Notes: generated from the letters alone by a model not told the origin. 64,000 nt of DNA from Bacteroidales bacterium (GCA_024402335.1 JAKSTZ010000005.1:33222-97221), one strand, 5' to 3'; positions 1 through 10,388 are shown, counted from the first letter of the stretch. Numbers and translations: made by a program.

Positions 1-1733
1 GGATTAGAATCAATGATGATTTACATCAGTTTGGAGGGCCTGGTAATGGTCAATTTGTGGTTGGCGATATGGCTGTTTATGGCAATGTAATAATGAGTAC
101 GGTTGGTCGTGGTGCGATTTATGGAAAAATGTCTGTTTCCCAATGTGCAAAGGTTTCTCTCGGACCAGATAAAAGTATTTGCGGCCTTGATGAAATTACA
201 TTGAATTCAGGAACAAAGGCAAACACTAATGTAACATATAGTTGGTATAAAAATGATGTCTTGATAGCAGGAGAGACTAAGCCAACTCTTACTGTAACAA
301 CAAGTGGTACATATAAAGTAGTTCGTGATAGTGCTACTTGTTCAAAATCAGATGAGGTTGTTGTTGCGGCTACATTGCCAGAGATAGATTTGGGACCAGA
401 GAAGAATCTGTGTGAAGAAACTTCGTTTGTGTTAGATGCAGGTGTTTCTTCTGAAGCGTATTCTTATCAGTGGAAAAAGGATAATGTTGTTATTGCAGGG
501 GAAACTAATAAGACTTTTGTGGCAAAAGAAGCTGCAACATATACTTGTGTCGTTAGTGCTGCAAATTGTGACGATGTTATGGGCAATGTTGTTGTAACTT
601 CTGATTTGCTTGATGTCGTGGTTGAACCAGTTTGTAAAAACGGTGGCGAATCATCTATGGAAGTTATGACTGTTGGTGGCCCTTATGAGTGGTATGCGGC
701 AGAAACAGGAGGTGAACCTTTGCAGACGGGAAATGTGTATGCTCCAACAATTTCGGAAAACACCACATATTATGTTCAAGATGCTGGAGCAAGTGTTTCA
801 TCTTTTGGTATTGCTGAATATGTAGATGGCGTTGATGGTTGGTCTACAAATACCTTGGCCGATGCTTCTTCGCAGGTTGCTATAACTGTTGATGCTCCTT
901 GTACGTTGCAGTCCTTTTCTGTGAAAAACAATAGTAAGGCAACTATTGTAGTGAATTTAAAATCTGGTTCGGATATCGCTTATACTAAGACAATAGAAAA
1001 TGTTCCTGCAGGTTTTAATGAAATCTCACTAGGTTTTAATCTTGCGGTAGGAACGTATATTGTAGATTTATCGGAATCAACGTTTGCTGATGAATGGGGC
1101 GGACTATTTTTACAAACTTCGGGTGTGACAAATCCTATAAGTTTACCTGGTTATGTGTCTGTTCAACCTGCTCCAGGTTCTTGGTTGAAAGATGGACCTG
1201 TTCATTTTTATAATTGGACTATCAAGGTTGGTTCGTCATGTGCTCGTACGCCAGTTACTGCTACCATAGACATGGAAAAACCATGCTCTTCGGTTTTGGA
1301 AGAACAGGAAATAGCTTTAAAAGCTGGGTGGAATGCATTTTCACTTTCTGTTGTACCTGAAAATAAATCGGTACCTTCTGTTCTTGCAGGTGTTGATTAT
1401 AAGATTGTAAAAAACAATGATGGCTTTTATTCTCCTGCAGTTGCAGAAGAATTACAAAGTCTTTCTACTATAGATGCGGGTGAAGGTTATTTGATTTACG
1501 TTAATAAAGCTGCAACATTGCATGTGCAAGGTACTGCTATAGAAGGTTTTTCTTCGTCGTTACGAACGGGATGGAATTTGGTCGGCGTTCCTGTAACAGG
1601 TGAAGTACCAGTATCTTCGTTGCCGGCTTCTATTATGAAAGTGACAGATTACTCAGGAAAAGCCGTATCTGTTTTAAAATCAGGTGAAGCGTATTTTATG
1701 CAAGTAACTTCAGATATAGAGATAACTTGGTAA
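1..1733 (+). CDS. 3' end of a large extracellular Ig-like repeat protein
   Basis: The reading frame is open from base 3, in frame with the stop at 1731-1733, so the gene begins upstream of the window. It encodes tandem Bacteroidota Ig-like modules: two copies of the pattern 'LGP(D/E)K..C......L..G......YSWYKN' at about 155-580, then an Ig_7/CHU_C-like module ending in a 'TTYYVQDAG' strand. A jelly-roll-like stretch of about 150 residues follows (about 800-1260). The end is a pair of 'GWN' modules ('KAGWNAFSL', 'RTGWNLVGVPV') that appear to be internally repeated. Cysteine pairs recur within the Ig units, as expected of exported proteins. No canonical T9SS C-terminal signal (a GxY-type strand pair) is evident, so surface attachment is uncertain. 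By architecture it is probably an adhesin or a surface-polymer-binding protein. The specific function cannot be told. Confidence 0.75.
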   Translation, partial: IRINDDLHQFGGPGNGQFVVGDMAVYGNVIMSTVGRGAIYGKMSVSQCAKVSLGPDKSICGLDEITLNSGTKANTNVTYSWYKNDVLIAGETKPTLTVTTSGTYKVVRDSATCSKSDEVVVAATLPEIDLGPEKNLCEETSFVLDAGVSSEAYSYQWKKDNVVIAGETNKTFVAKEAATYTCVVSAANCDDVMGNVVVTSDLLDVVVEPVCKNGGESSMEVMTVGGPYEWYAAETGGEPLQTGNVYAPTISENTTYYVQDAGASVSSFGIAEYVDGVDGWSTNTLADASSQVAITVDAPCTLQSFSVKNNSKATIVVNLKSGSDIAYTKTIENVPAGFNEISLGFNLAVGTYIVDLSESTFADEWGGLFLQTSGVTNPISLPGYVSVQPAPGSWLKDGPVHFYNWTIKVGSSCARTPVTATIDMEKPCSSVLEEQEIALKAGWNAFSLSVVPENKSVPSVLAGVDYKIVKNNDGFYSPAVAEELQSLSTIDAGEGYLIYVNKAATLHVQGTAIEGFSSSLRTGWNLVGVPVTGEVPVSSLPASIMKVTDYSGKAVSVLKSGEAYFMQVTSDIEITW

Positions 1734-1813
1734 ATGACTTTAATTTTTCTTGATAATATTCTTTTGTAAGAAACGATTTGTCTTATTTTTGTATAAACTA
1801 AAATACTATCGAT

Positions 1814-2929
1814 ATGAAAAAAATGGTAAGTTCAATTTTGACGGTGTCTGCTGCTTTTATGATGTCGTCATGTGGTGGCTCTTGCGATGAGTCTGCAAAA
1901 GATGGTTTCTTTTTAGGAACTGGTGTAAATGTTAGCCACTGGCTTTCTCAATCTGAATCAAGAGGTGAAGCTCGTGCTAATCAAATAACAAAGAAGGATT
2001 TTGATTCAATTGCTGCTATGGGATTCGATCACGTTCGTCTTCCTATAGATGAGGTTCAAATGTATGACGAAAATCTTAATCGTTACGAAGATGCTTTCGT
2101 ATTGTTGAAAAATGCTATAGATTGGACATTGGAAAACAATATGAACATTATCGTTGATTTACACATTATTCGTTCATTCCATTTTAATAATGAAAATGAA
2201 GGTGGTAATACATTGTTCGAAAAACCAGGAGAACAACAACGTTTGATCGATATTTGGAAAGATTTGCAAAAATTCTTGAAAGATTATCCTACAGATCGTG
2301 TTGCTTATGAATTATTGAACGAAGCTATTGCTCCAACTCATGAAGCTCTTAATGATCTTGAAGCTCGTTTGATTGCTGCTATTCGTGAAACAGAACCAGA
2401 TCGTTACATCGTAATAGGTTCAAACTGGCAACAATCTCCAGAAACTATTCAATATTTGAATCCACCAGCAAACGATAAAAAATTAATCGTTGCTTTCCAT
2501 TACTACAATCCTTTGTTGATTACTCACTACAAAGCTCCTTGGACTCCATTAAAGGATTTTGAAGGTAAGGTTGCATATCCAGGACAATTACTTGCAGATA
2601 CTGCAATTTTCAAAACATTGTCAGAAGAACAAGTTACCTATTTAAAGAATTTGGATGGTGTTTGGGACAAACAATTTATGTACAACCAAATTAAACCAGC
2701 AATTGACAAAGCAAAAGAATTTGGTTTACAGGCATACTGTGGTGAATTTGGTGTATATCCTCCATTCATCGATAAAGAAACTCGTTTACAATGGTATAAA
2801 GATATTTGCGAAATCTTTAGAGAAAACAATATCGCCAATGCACACTGGTGCTACAAAGGTGATTTCCCTGTCGTAAATGAAGATGGTTCTCGTAATGAAT
2901 TGCCAGAGGTTTTAGTAAATAAAAAATAA
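1814..2929 (+). CDS. GH5-family glycoside hydrolase lipoprotein
   Basis: This 371-residue protein has a lipoprotein signal ending in 'MMSSC' (Cys20), so it should be anchored in the outer membrane or periplasm. The rest is a (beta/alpha)8 barrel of glycoside hydrolase family 5: 'GVNVSHWL' at the N-terminus, 'FDHVRLPID' (about 71-79), 'IIVDLH' (about 112-117), the acid/base motif 'YELLNE' (Glu170), 'FHYYNPLLITHYKAPW' (about 228-243) and the nucleophile motif 'YCGEFGVYP' (Glu311). Both catalytic glutamates are present, so the enzyme should be active. The substrate is probably a beta-1,4-linked glucan or mannan; the GH5 subfamily cannot be assigned by eye. A role beside the mannobiose genes at 47-49.5 kb is possible but unproven. 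It is followed by a strong bidirectional terminator. Confidence 0.85.
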   Translation: MKKMVSSILTVSAAFMMSSCGGSCDESAKDGFFLGTGVNVSHWLSQSESRGEARANQITKKDFDSIAAMGFDHVRLPIDEVQMYDENLNRYEDAFVLLKNAIDWTLENNMNIIVDLHIIRSFHFNNENEGGNTLFEKPGEQQRLIDIWKDLQKFLKDYPTDRVAYELLNEAIAPTHEALNDLEARLIAAIRETEPDRYIVIGSNWQQSPETIQYLNPPANDKKLIVAFHYYNPLLITHYKAPWTPLKDFEGKVAYPGQLLADTAIFKTLSEEQVTYLKNLDGVWDKQFMYNQIKPAIDKAKEFGLQAYCGEFGVYPPFIDKETRLQWYKDICEIFRENNIANAHWCYKGDFPVVNEDGSRNELPEVLVNKK

Positions 2930-2946
2930 GACTTAGGTGTTTCAAT

Positions 2947-2983
2947 AAAAAAAGCAGAGTTCACTTGTGAGCTCTGCTTTTTT
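2947..2983. terminator. bidirectional Rho-independent terminator
   Basis: An A-run plus GCAGAG stem pairs with CTCTGC plus a T-run, with an additional inner TCAC/GTGA stem. It lies between the convergent GH5 gene and clpB and is flanked by A and T tracts on opposite sides, so it can serve both. Confidence 0.85.
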
Positions 2984-3003
2984 ATTATGCTATATATTTG
3001 TTT

Positions 3004-5598
3004 TTATTTCTCGTTTCTAAAAACAATGTTTTCGTCTTGTACATCTACGGTAATTTTCGCATCTTTTGTGACTTCACCGGAAATAATCTTTTTAGAGAGT
3101 TCATTCAATAATTCTTTTTGAATGATTCTTTTTACCGGACGTGCGCCAAATTGAGGATTGTAACCCAATTGTGCCAATTCGTTTACAGCATTTTCGGTAA
3201 TGTCTATCGTAATGTCCATGTCTGCAAGACGTTGTGCCAATCGTTTGAATTGAAGTCGTACAATAGATGTGATGTCGTTTTTCGTAAGTGGTGTAAACAT
3301 TATCGTTTCATCTATACGATTAAGAAATTCAGGACGAACCGTTTTCTTTAATAGGTTGTACACATCGTTTTTTGCTGTTTCTATTGTTTCTGCTTTGTTC
3401 GCATCATTCATGTTTTCGAATCTTTCTTGTATTATGTCTGAACCTATGTTCGATGTCATAATAATGATAGTATTCTTAAAACTGGCTGTACGTCCTTTGT
3501 TGTCTGTTAATTGACCATCGTCGAGCACTTGCAATAGGATATTGAATACATCAGGATGTGCTTTTTCGATTTCGTCAAGCAAAACGACTGAATATGGTTT
3601 ACGACGTACTGCTTCGGTTAATTGTCCGCCTTCATCGTAACCTACATATCCCGGAGGTGCTCCGATTAAACGAGACACAGAATGTCTTTCTTGATATTCC
3701 GACATATCGATTCTCGTGATAAGATTTTCGTCGTCAAATAGAAATTCTGCTAATGCTTTTGCTAACTCTGTCTTACCAACACCTGTCGTTCCTAAGAAAA
3801 TGAAAGACCCGATAGGTCTTTTCTCATCTTGTAAACCTGCACGGCTACGACGTACGGCGTCGGCAATTGCAGCAATAGCTTCTTCTTGTCCTACGACACG
3901 TTTGTGTAATTCTGTTTCGAGATTAAGAAGTTTGTCTTTTTCTGCCTGCAACATTTTGCTCACAGGAATACCCGTCCAACGAGAAACAACGTCGGCAATG
4001 TCGTCGGCTCCAACTTCTTCGTCGATTAAGGCACCGTTGCTTTGTTTTTGCTTCAATTCTTCAGCCAAATCTTGCGATTCTTTTTCCAATGCTTTTAATT
4101 TACCGTAACGGATTTCTGCAACCTTTCCGTAGTCGCCGTTTCGTTCAGCTTGTTCAGCTTCAAGTTTTAATGATTCTGTTTCTTGGCCAATCGCATGAAT
4201 TCTTGTTACAATTTCTTTCTCCGCAGTCCAAGCAGCCATGTATTTTGTTAGATCTGCTTTTAGGTTGTCGATTTGCTTGTCTATATTTTCTGTTCGTACA
4301 GTTTTTCCGTCTCTTTTTATAGCTTCGCGTTCAATTTCCAACTGACGTATTTTTCTATTAAGCTCGTCAATCTCTTCTGGAGCGGAATTCATTTCCATAC
4401 GAAGTTTCGCTGCTGCTTCATCCATAAGATCGATAGCTTTGTCTGGCAAAAATCGAGTCGTAATGTATCTGTGTGAAAGTTCAACGGCTGCAACAATTGC
4501 TTCGTCTAAAATGTGTACTTTGTGATGGTTTTCGTAACGTTCTTTCAAACCACGTAGTATGGAAATAGTGTTTTCTACGCTTGGCTCATCAACTACAACT
4601 GTTTGGAAACGACGTTCAAGGGCTTTGTCTTTTTCGAAATATTTCTGATATTCATCAAGAGTTGTAGCTCCAATTGAGCGCAATTCTCCACGAGCAAGTG
4701 CCGGTTTTAGAATATTGGCTGCATCCATAGCTCCATCGCTTTTCCCTGCACCGACAAGAGTATGAATTTCATCTATGAATAAAATGATTTCGCCATTTGC
4801 AGAAATTACTTCGTTTACTACGGATTTAAGTCGTTCTTCAAACTCACCTTTGTATTTTGCTCCGGCTATCAACGCACCCATGTCAAGTGAGTAGATTTGT
4901 TTTGTCTTTAGATTGTCGGGAACATCTCCTTTTATAATTCTATGTGCCAAACCTTCGGCTATGGCAGTTTTACCAACACCAGGCTCGCCAATAAGAATAG
5001 GATTGTTCTTAGTTCTTCGTGAAAGAATTTGTAAGACACGACGAATTTCATCATCTCGTCCAATAACTGGATCAAGTTTTCCATTTCGTGCTTGAGCATT
5101 TAGGTTTATTGCGTATTTCTCAAGTGCATTGTATGTATCTTCAGCCGATTGGCTGGTAACTTTGCTTCCTTTACGTAACTCTTGAATTGCGGCAAGTAGG
5201 TTCTTTTCTGTTATGCCATTGTCTTTTAGTAGTTGGGAAACTTGGTCTCCACACTTGAAAATACCAATAAGAATATGTTCTACAGAAACATATTGGTCTC
5301 CAAAATTCTTCAATTGATTTTGCGCTTCAAGTAGGGCCTTGTTCGCACTTGATGAAAGATATGGGTCTCCGCCGGAAACCTTAGGATACGACTCAACAAT
5401 CTTTTGTAAAGCAGCTGTAAGCATACTTGTATTTACATCAAGTTTCTTCAGGAGAAAAGAGGAAATACTATCTGCTTTACTAAAAAGTGCAGTTAACAAG
5501 TGACCTGTTTCTATCGCTTGTTGGTTGTTTGCTTGAGCGGTCTGTGCTGCTTGCTGTACAACCTCTTGTGCTTTAATAGTGAATTGATTTAAGTCCAT
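3004..5598 (-). CDS. clpB: ATP-dependent disaggregase ClpB
   Basis: ClpB is the Hsp104-type AAA+ disaggregase that threads aggregated proteins through a hexameric pore together with DnaK. The 864-residue length is typical. In order there is a Clp N-domain repeat (about 1-145), AAA-1 with Walker A 'GEPGVGKT' (204-211) and Walker B '[14 protein letters not shown]', the long coiled-coil middle domain (about 410-530) that separates ClpB from ClpA and ClpC, AAA-2 with 'GTTGVGKT' and '[14 protein letters not shown]', and the C-terminal small domain. The C-terminus lacks a ClpP-binding IGF loop, which fits disaggregation rather than proteolysis. It is a single-gene unit diverging from ispG across about 180 bp. 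I did not recognise a heat-shock operator. Confidence 0.98.
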   Translation of the reverse strand: MDLNQFTIKAQEVVQQAAQTAQANNQQAIETGHLLTALFSKADSISSFLLKKLDVNTSMLTAALQKIVESYPKVSGGDPYLSSSANKALLEAQNQLKNFGDQYVSVEHILIGIFKCGDQVSQLLKDNGITEKNLLAAIQELRKGSKVTSQSAEDTYNALEKYAINLNAQARNGKLDPVIGRDDEIRRVLQILSRRTKNNPILIGEPGVGKTAIAEGLAHRIIKGDVPDNLKTKQIYSLDMGALIAGAKYKGEFEERLKSVVNEVISANGEIILFIDEIHTLVGAGKSDGAMDAANILKPALARGELRSIGATTLDEYQKYFEKDKALERRFQTVVVDEPSVENTISILRGLKERYENHHKVHILDEAIVAAVELSHRYITTRFLPDKAIDLMDEAAAKLRMEMNSAPEEIDELNRKIRQLEIEREAIKRDGKTVRTENIDKQIDNLKADLTKYMAAWTAEKEIVTRIHAIGQETESLKLEAEQAERNGDYGKVAEIRYGKLKALEKESQDLAEELKQKQSNGALIDEEVGADDIADVVSRWTGIPVSKMLQAEKDKLLNLETELHKRVVGQEEAIAAIADAVRRSRAGLQDEKRPIGSFIFLGTTGVGKTELAKALAEFLFDDENLITRIDMSEYQERHSVSRLIGAPPGYVGYDEGGQLTEAVRRKPYSVVLLDEIEKAHPDVFNILLQVLDDGQLTDNKGRTASFKNTIIIMTSNIGSDIIQERFENMNDANKAETIETAKNDVYNLLKKTVRPEFLNRIDETIMFTPLTKNDITSIVRLQFKRLAQRLADMDITIDITENAVNELAQLGYNPQFGARPVKRIIQKELLNELSKKIISGEVTKDAKITVDVQDENIVFRNEK

Positions 5599-5754
5599 AA
5601 TTGTATGTTTTTAATTGTTGTCTGTATTTTATCAAAAGAATTGCCAAAGGAATATTTACGTCAAAATGACATGAGTTTGAATAAAAAGTATGACTAATTG
5701 TCTTATAATGACCGAAATAAAAGATATTCTATGCTCTTTTTTCAGAAAGAAACG

Positions 5755-5762
5755 TACTTTTG
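5755..5762 (+). promoter_or_regulatory. -7 box of the ispG promoter
   Basis: TACTTTTG matches the Bacteroidota -7 consensus TAnnTTTG. It lies 16 bases before the ATG at 5779 and inside the longer open frame, which argues that translation starts at 5779. No clear -33 box was seen. Confidence 0.6.
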
Positions 5763-5778
5763 TATAAAATTTATAGCA

Positions 5779-7509
5779 ATGAGTCAAACAGCATATACGC
5801 GTTTACAAATACCAGAAATAGAAATCGGTACTGTTAGAATTGGAGGAGAAAATCCTATTGCACTACAATCAATGACAAATACAAATACGAATGACATTGA
5901 AGCAAGTGTAGAACAATGTATTCGAGTTTTTGATGCTGGTGCCGACTATGTTCGTTTGACAGCTCAAGGTGTAAAAGAGGCTGAAAATCTTCGTCTTATA
6001 AAACAAGCATTACAAGAAAGAGGATATAATCAACCTTTGGTTGCCGATATTCATTTTAATCCACAGGCGGCTTTGGTTGCAGCAAAATATGTGGAAAAAG
6101 TTCGTATAAATCCTGGTAATTACGTGTATATCGGGTCGTTACGAAAAACAGATTATACTGATGAGGAATATACTGCTGAATTAGAGAAAATTAGAGAGAA
6201 CATTCTTCCTTTATTGGATGTTTGTAAGCAGTCTAATACAGCGATTCGTATTGGTGTAAATCATGGCTCGTTGTCGCAACGTATAGTGTCTCGCTATGGC
6301 GATACTCCTGAAGGTATGGTTGTAAGTATGATGGAATTCCTCCATATATGTAAGGATGCGGGTTTTAAGAATGTTGCCTGTTCTATAAAGGCAAGCAATA
6401 CACGCATTATGGTTCAGGCAACTCGTTTGCTTGCGCAACGTATGCAAGATGAAGATTGTCGTTTCCCGATACATTTAGGCGTAACCGAAGCAGGAGCAGG
6501 AGAGGATGGCCGTATAAAATCTGCTGTTGGTAGTGGCTCTTTGTTGCTTGATGGAATAGGGGACACTATTCGCGTTTCGTTAACCGAAGCTCCAGAAAGT
6601 GAGATTCCGGTTTGCAAGATGATAGTTGATTATAGAAATGAAGTATTTGCTACTCCGTTAGTTAAAACGTCTTTTACAGATGTTCGTAAATCTGCGTTTT
6701 TCTATAGCCAGCAAGAAACTAATTCAGTATTTGGAATAGGTGGAAATGCGGTACCGATGGTTTTTGCTTCAGAAAAAGGAAAGGCGGACTTTGTTTTGGA
6801 TACCAATGCATTGTGTTCTGCAACAGATTCCATACCTGTAGTTACTTTAGGTGATTATGTGGCAGAAAAAACTTGCGTCTTGAAACTATCCGAAAATGAA
6901 TTAGATGTGTTTTCTTCTGTTACTTTAGGAAAGAATACCATAGTTTTATTTGATTGCGGTGATTGCCATGTTACATATTTTGTTCGCAGATTATATTCTA
7001 TTCTAAATGGAGCTAAAAATCCTGTGATTCTAAAGCGCTCGTATTTGAATCTTGATAGTAAGGTGCTACAAGTTCGTGCAGCTATGGATTTTGGCTCGGT
7101 TCTTATTGACGGCTTTTTGAATGGTATTTGCATTGATTCAAACAATAATACAGCAGAAGAATTAACAGATTTGTCGTTCTCGATTTTGCAAGCAACTCGT
7201 TCTCGTTTCGAAAAGACAGAATTTATTTCATGCCCTTCTTGCGGTCGTACGTTGTTTAATATAGAAGAAGCATTGAATCAGGTAAAATCACGTACTTCAC
7301 ATTTGAAAGGATTGAAAATTGCCGTAATGGGTTGTATTGTAAACGGTCCAGGCGAAATGAGTGATGCCGATTATGGTTACATGGGATCAGGCAAAGGAAT
7401 GGTGAATTTGTACAAAAAACAAACACTTGTTTGTCGCAATATACCCGAAGCAACCGCAGTTGATGCTCTAATCAATTTGATTAAGGAAAACGGAGATTGG
7501 AAAGAATAA
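5779..7509 (+). CDS. ispG: 4-hydroxy-3-methylbut-2-enyl diphosphate synthase IspG (GcpE), long form
   Basis: IspG performs the reductive opening of MEcPP to HMBPP in the MEP isoprenoid pathway, using a [4Fe-4S] cluster. The 576-residue protein has the TIM-barrel start 'IGGENPIALQSMTN' and the C-terminal ferredoxin-like domain with 'SCPSCGRTLFN' and 'VMGCIVNGPGEMSDADYGYMG', which supply the cluster cysteines. It is about 200 residues longer than E. coli IspG because of a middle insertion (about 260-450). This plant/Chlamydia/Bacteroidota-type architecture is normal for the phylum. The start at 5779 was chosen because the frame upstream (from 5698) overlaps the promoter box and shows no conservation. 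The second MEP-pathway gene here is ispF at 10.4 kb, on the other strand. Confidence 0.96.
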   Translation: MSQTAYTRLQIPEIEIGTVRIGGENPIALQSMTNTNTNDIEASVEQCIRVFDAGADYVRLTAQGVKEAENLRLIKQALQERGYNQPLVADIHFNPQAALVAAKYVEKVRINPGNYVYIGSLRKTDYTDEEYTAELEKIRENILPLLDVCKQSNTAIRIGVNHGSLSQRIVSRYGDTPEGMVVSMMEFLHICKDAGFKNVACSIKASNTRIMVQATRLLAQRMQDEDCRFPIHLGVTEAGAGEDGRIKSAVGSGSLLLDGIGDTIRVSLTEAPESEIPVCKMIVDYRNEVFATPLVKTSFTDVRKSAFFYSQQETNSVFGIGGNAVPMVFASEKGKADFVLDTNALCSATDSIPVVTLGDYVAEKTCVLKLSENELDVFSSVTLGKNTIVLFDCGDCHVTYFVRRLYSILNGAKNPVILKRSYLNLDSKVLQVRAAMDFGSVLIDGFLNGICIDSNNNTAEELTDLSFSILQATRSRFEKTEFISCPSCGRTLFNIEEALNQVKSRTSHLKGLKIAVMGCIVNGPGEMSDADYGYMGSGKGMVNLYKKQTLVCRNIPEATAVDALINLIKENGDWKE

Positions 7510-7520
7510 GGGTTAAAATA

Positions 7521-7547
7521 AAAAAGCAGTCGAAAGACTGCTTTTTT
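7521..7547. terminator. bidirectional terminator between ispG and the acyltransferase fusion
   Basis: AAAAAGCAGTC, loop GAAA, GACTGCTTTTTT. It is a perfect stem with a GNRA-type tetraloop and A/T tracts on both sides, placed between converging genes. Confidence 0.9.
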
Positions 7548-7565
7548 ATTTTGTTATGGTCGTTT

Positions 7566-10076
7566 TTACGCTGCCATTTTTGTGTATTCTTTCAACTTAT
7601 TTGCAATCCTTGTCATTGCATCTTTCTTAATGTCTTCTATCGAAGCCTTGTTTGGATATATTGGCGATAGAAAATCTACGGTGATTTTTGCCAATGGGCG
7701 AGGTAGATGTATATGGTTGAAAATTGCTCGTTCTGAACCGTTGATTGCAACTGGTACTACTGGTACATCCAGTTCTCGGCTTAAGATTGCAAAACTATCT
7801 TTAAAAGCAAGTAGTTGATTGTCTTTCGCTCTGGTTCCTTCTGGGAAAATAATGATATTTTTTCCTGCTTTTAGAACTTGTGCCATTTGTTGTAATGATT
7901 CTCTTACGTTCGTGTTAATGTCCATAAGAATCACATTGTTTTTGCGGGCAAAGAAATGACCGATTTTAGAATGGAAATGTTTTTCCTTTGCAAAGAAGAA
8001 CGTGTTTTTCGAAATCTTTCTTTTTAATTTAGAGGAAATAAAATAACCATCCAATGCACTTCTGTGGTTTGCTACGATAATACAAGGTTTGTTTGGCAAC
8101 TTGTTGGATTCGTGCTTTCTGTAACGATATACTATGTGCATCAATATCTTTGAAGTCTCACTACAAATTGCTTGGATAAATCCTGGTTTTGGAATAGTGA
8201 TAGGAACATTTGCTGTAAGGATTTCTTTCCATGAAATATTCTGTGCTGTCGCAGCTATGTTACTGATAGAACCATCTATGTGTTCTTTTATGTAATCGCT
8301 TATCTTGCCTAAAGTATTTAATTTCATGAATTGACTTTCTTTCAAAAGCACACCAAATGATTTTTCTATATAGGTAAGGAATGCTACACGGCTAAGTGAA
8401 TCAATTGCAAGATCTATCTCTAAGTCGTCGTTACGCTTTGCATTACAACCATTTTCTGAATCAACATACGATTTCAACATAGAGAAAACTTCATCCTGAT
8501 TCTCGTTTTCTGCCTTTTGTTCATTATTTGTAGTTGTTTTTTCGGAAATCAAGGACTCTAATTTGAATCGTTGTATTTTCATGAGACGAGTTTTTGGCAA
8601 TTCGTCCATGTATAGGTGTATTTGTTTGATTCGTTTGTAGGAAGAAACAGATTGATTGTATTTTGTAATCTCGTCTTTTATTACTTCATTCATATATTCC
8701 TCTGATGTTTCCTTCATATCTGAGGTTTGAGGAACAACGATACATTGAAGTACGGAGTCTTTCAAGAATACACCAATTTCTTTAATGAATTTAGCATCTT
8801 TAAGTATTTCTGCTTCAACTTCTTCTGGGTTGATATTCTTACCGTTAGATGTAACAATAATATGTTTGATTCTTCCGGTAAGTTTTAGACTTTTTCCATC
8901 AAATTCACCGATGTCGCCGGTATGCAACCATCCGTCTTTTATAATGTCTGCAGTTTCTTCTGGTCGGTTGTAATAGCCTTGCATTACATTTGGGCCTTTC
9001 ACACAGACTTCTCCTTTTTCGTCTATCTTAACTTCTATGTTAGGAAGTGGTTCTCCTGCATATCCAAGACGAATGTTGTTCGGACGTGTGAAGCTAATCA
9101 TTGGAGCAGTCTCTGTCATTCCATATCCTTCAAGAATATCGAATCCTAATGTGTCGAATACTGCTGCTACATCGGCTGGAAGAGCGGCACCACCAGATAC
9201 AAGATATGTCATGTGTCCGCCAAATTTTTTGTGGACAGAAGAGAATATAACTCTTGAGAATGCTTTACTATGAAGTTTCTTTGCAAAGGCGTACAATCCT
9301 CTTGTAATTGCCGAAGCGTTGATTTTCGTCATGATACCTTTGGCAAGAATTTCGTATAGACGAGGAACTCCAATAAAGATGTTGATTTTTCCTTGGTTTA
9401 ATGTGCCTAAAATACTTTCTGCATTAAGACCTTCGGCAATATATACCGTTTGCCCTTGACATAATGGTGCTACTAAAGAACCGATAAGTGGAAAGGCATG
9501 ATGCAATGGTAGTAAAATCATTGTACGTCTATCTTCCGTAAAAATTGGAACTTGTTTCGATACGGCATCTATATTGAAGAATACGTTTTTGTATGAAAGC
9601 ATTACGCCTTTTGGCGAACCTGTTGTTCCTGATGTGTAGATGATGAATACTGTATCTTCGTCGTTACCTTTCTTTATATCTGTTACTTCTTGATTTGTAT
9701 ATGCAGTAAGTAGAATGTCTTCGCTTGTACAAACCTTACAATTACTTTCTGCGGTAGAAATTGCTTCTTCTACTATATTCTTTTTCTCAGGTGAAGTATA
9801 TATCAATTCTGGACGGCAGTCATTTATGATATAAGCAAGTTCTTTTGCTGATGATTGTACGTCAACAGGAATAACGATAGCGTTGTTTCTAATAACACCG
9901 AAAAATGCAAAAATCCATTCAGGACAGTTTTCGGAGAAAATAATAACTTTTGTAGGTTCAGCAATAGTGCGGAAAAGTTTCGCATATTGTTCTGAATTAT
10001 AAAGTACTTCATTGAATGAATACTCTTTGTCTTTAAAGACAACAGCTTTTTTTGTACTTCGTTTTAAAAGTGTCAT
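7566..10076 (-). CDS. Acyl-activating enzyme / acyl carrier protein / PlsC acyltransferase fusion
   Basis: Three modules lie in one 836-residue chain. Residues about 1-515 are an AMP-forming acyl-CoA/acyl-ACP synthetase with the P-loop 'YTSGTTGSPKG' (147-157), 'YGMTET' and 'WLHTGDIG'. Residues about 535-610 look like an acyl carrier domain with the phosphopantetheine site 'DLAIDSLSR'. Residues about 640-836 are a PlsC-type glycerophosphate acyltransferase with 'NHRSALD' (HX4D) and 'FPEGTR'. The natural reading is that a free fatty acid is adenylated, loaded onto the built-in carrier and transferred to a lysophospholipid or similar acceptor, as in Aas but with an embedded ACP and reversed module order. 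The start was placed at the ATG (10076); the open frame extends eight codons further to a TTG. It is cytoplasmic or membrane-peripheral. Confidence 0.9.
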   Translation of the reverse strand: MTLLKRSTKKAVVFKDKEYSFNEVLYNSEQYAKLFRTIAEPTKVIIFSENCPEWIFAFFGVIRNNAIVIPVDVQSSAKELAYIINDCRPELIYTSPEKKNIVEEAISTAESNCKVCTSEDILLTAYTNQEVTDIKKGNDEDTVFIIYTSGTTGSPKGVMLSYKNVFFNIDAVSKQVPIFTEDRRTMILLPLHHAFPLIGSLVAPLCQGQTVYIAEGLNAESILGTLNQGKINIFIGVPRLYEILAKGIMTKINASAITRGLYAFAKKLHSKAFSRVIFSSVHKKFGGHMTYLVSGGAALPADVAAVFDTLGFDILEGYGMTETAPMISFTRPNNIRLGYAGEPLPNIEVKIDEKGEVCVKGPNVMQGYYNRPEETADIIKDGWLHTGDIGEFDGKSLKLTGRIKHIIVTSNGKNINPEEVEAEILKDAKFIKEIGVFLKDSVLQCIVVPQTSDMKETSEEYMNEVIKDEITKYNQSVSSYKRIKQIHLYMDELPKTRLMKIQRFKLESLISEKTTTNNEQKAENENQDEVFSMLKSYVDSENGCNAKRNDDLEIDLAIDSLSRVAFLTYIEKSFGVLLKESQFMKLNTLGKISDYIKEHIDGSISNIAATAQNISWKEILTANVPITIPKPGFIQAICSETSKILMHIVYRYRKHESNKLPNKPCIIVANHRSALDGYFISSKLKRKISKNTFFFAKEKHFHSKIGHFFARKNNVILMDINTNVRESLQQMAQVLKAGKNIIIFPEGTRAKDNQLLAFKDSFAILSRELDVPVVPVAINGSERAIFNHIHLPRPLAKITVDFLSPIYPNKASIEDIKKDAMTRIANKLKEYTKMAA

Positions 10077-10388
10077 ATTATTCTGATTTGTTTTCTGCAA
10101 AAATATCGTGTATTTCCATTGAAATAAAAAAAATGGTCTTAGTGTATCTTATAAGTTGCAGAAATGTTAGTTTGGGTACAATTTTCACTCTTTTGGGGTA
10201 AAATATATGGTAAAATGAGGTTGTGTGTGGTGAATTTCTTTGAATCTGTATAGTTTAATGGGTGGATTTGTCTTATGATTATCTGTTTGTTTATGAAAAT
10301 CTCTTGGTAAATAAAGAAAATTATAACAAGTAAATTGAGGATATTCCCTTGTGTAAAGGAAATAGTAACATGTCGTTTAAGTTTTGGT
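10077..10388. other. Intergenic region, no gene seen
   Basis: 312 bases lie between the 3' end of ispF and the start of the acyltransferase fusion, both on the minus strand. No credible ORF or RNA gene was seen. A weak hairpin (TTCCCTT/AAAGGAA near 10,344-10,362) may be the ispF 3' end. The remainder presumably holds the promoter of the fusion gene. Confidence 0.5.

Noticed and set aside
2638..2876. Short ORFs within the GH5 gene
   Set aside because: Overlapping frames with no signal, while the GH5 catalytic motifs fix the real frame.
3716..4108. 130-codon plus-strand ORF inside clpB
   Set aside because: Antisense of the second AAA domain; no motif and no promoter.
5698..5778. Longer ispG start
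   Set aside because: The extension covers the promoter -7 box and has no conserved residues; the ATG at 5779 begins the known protein.
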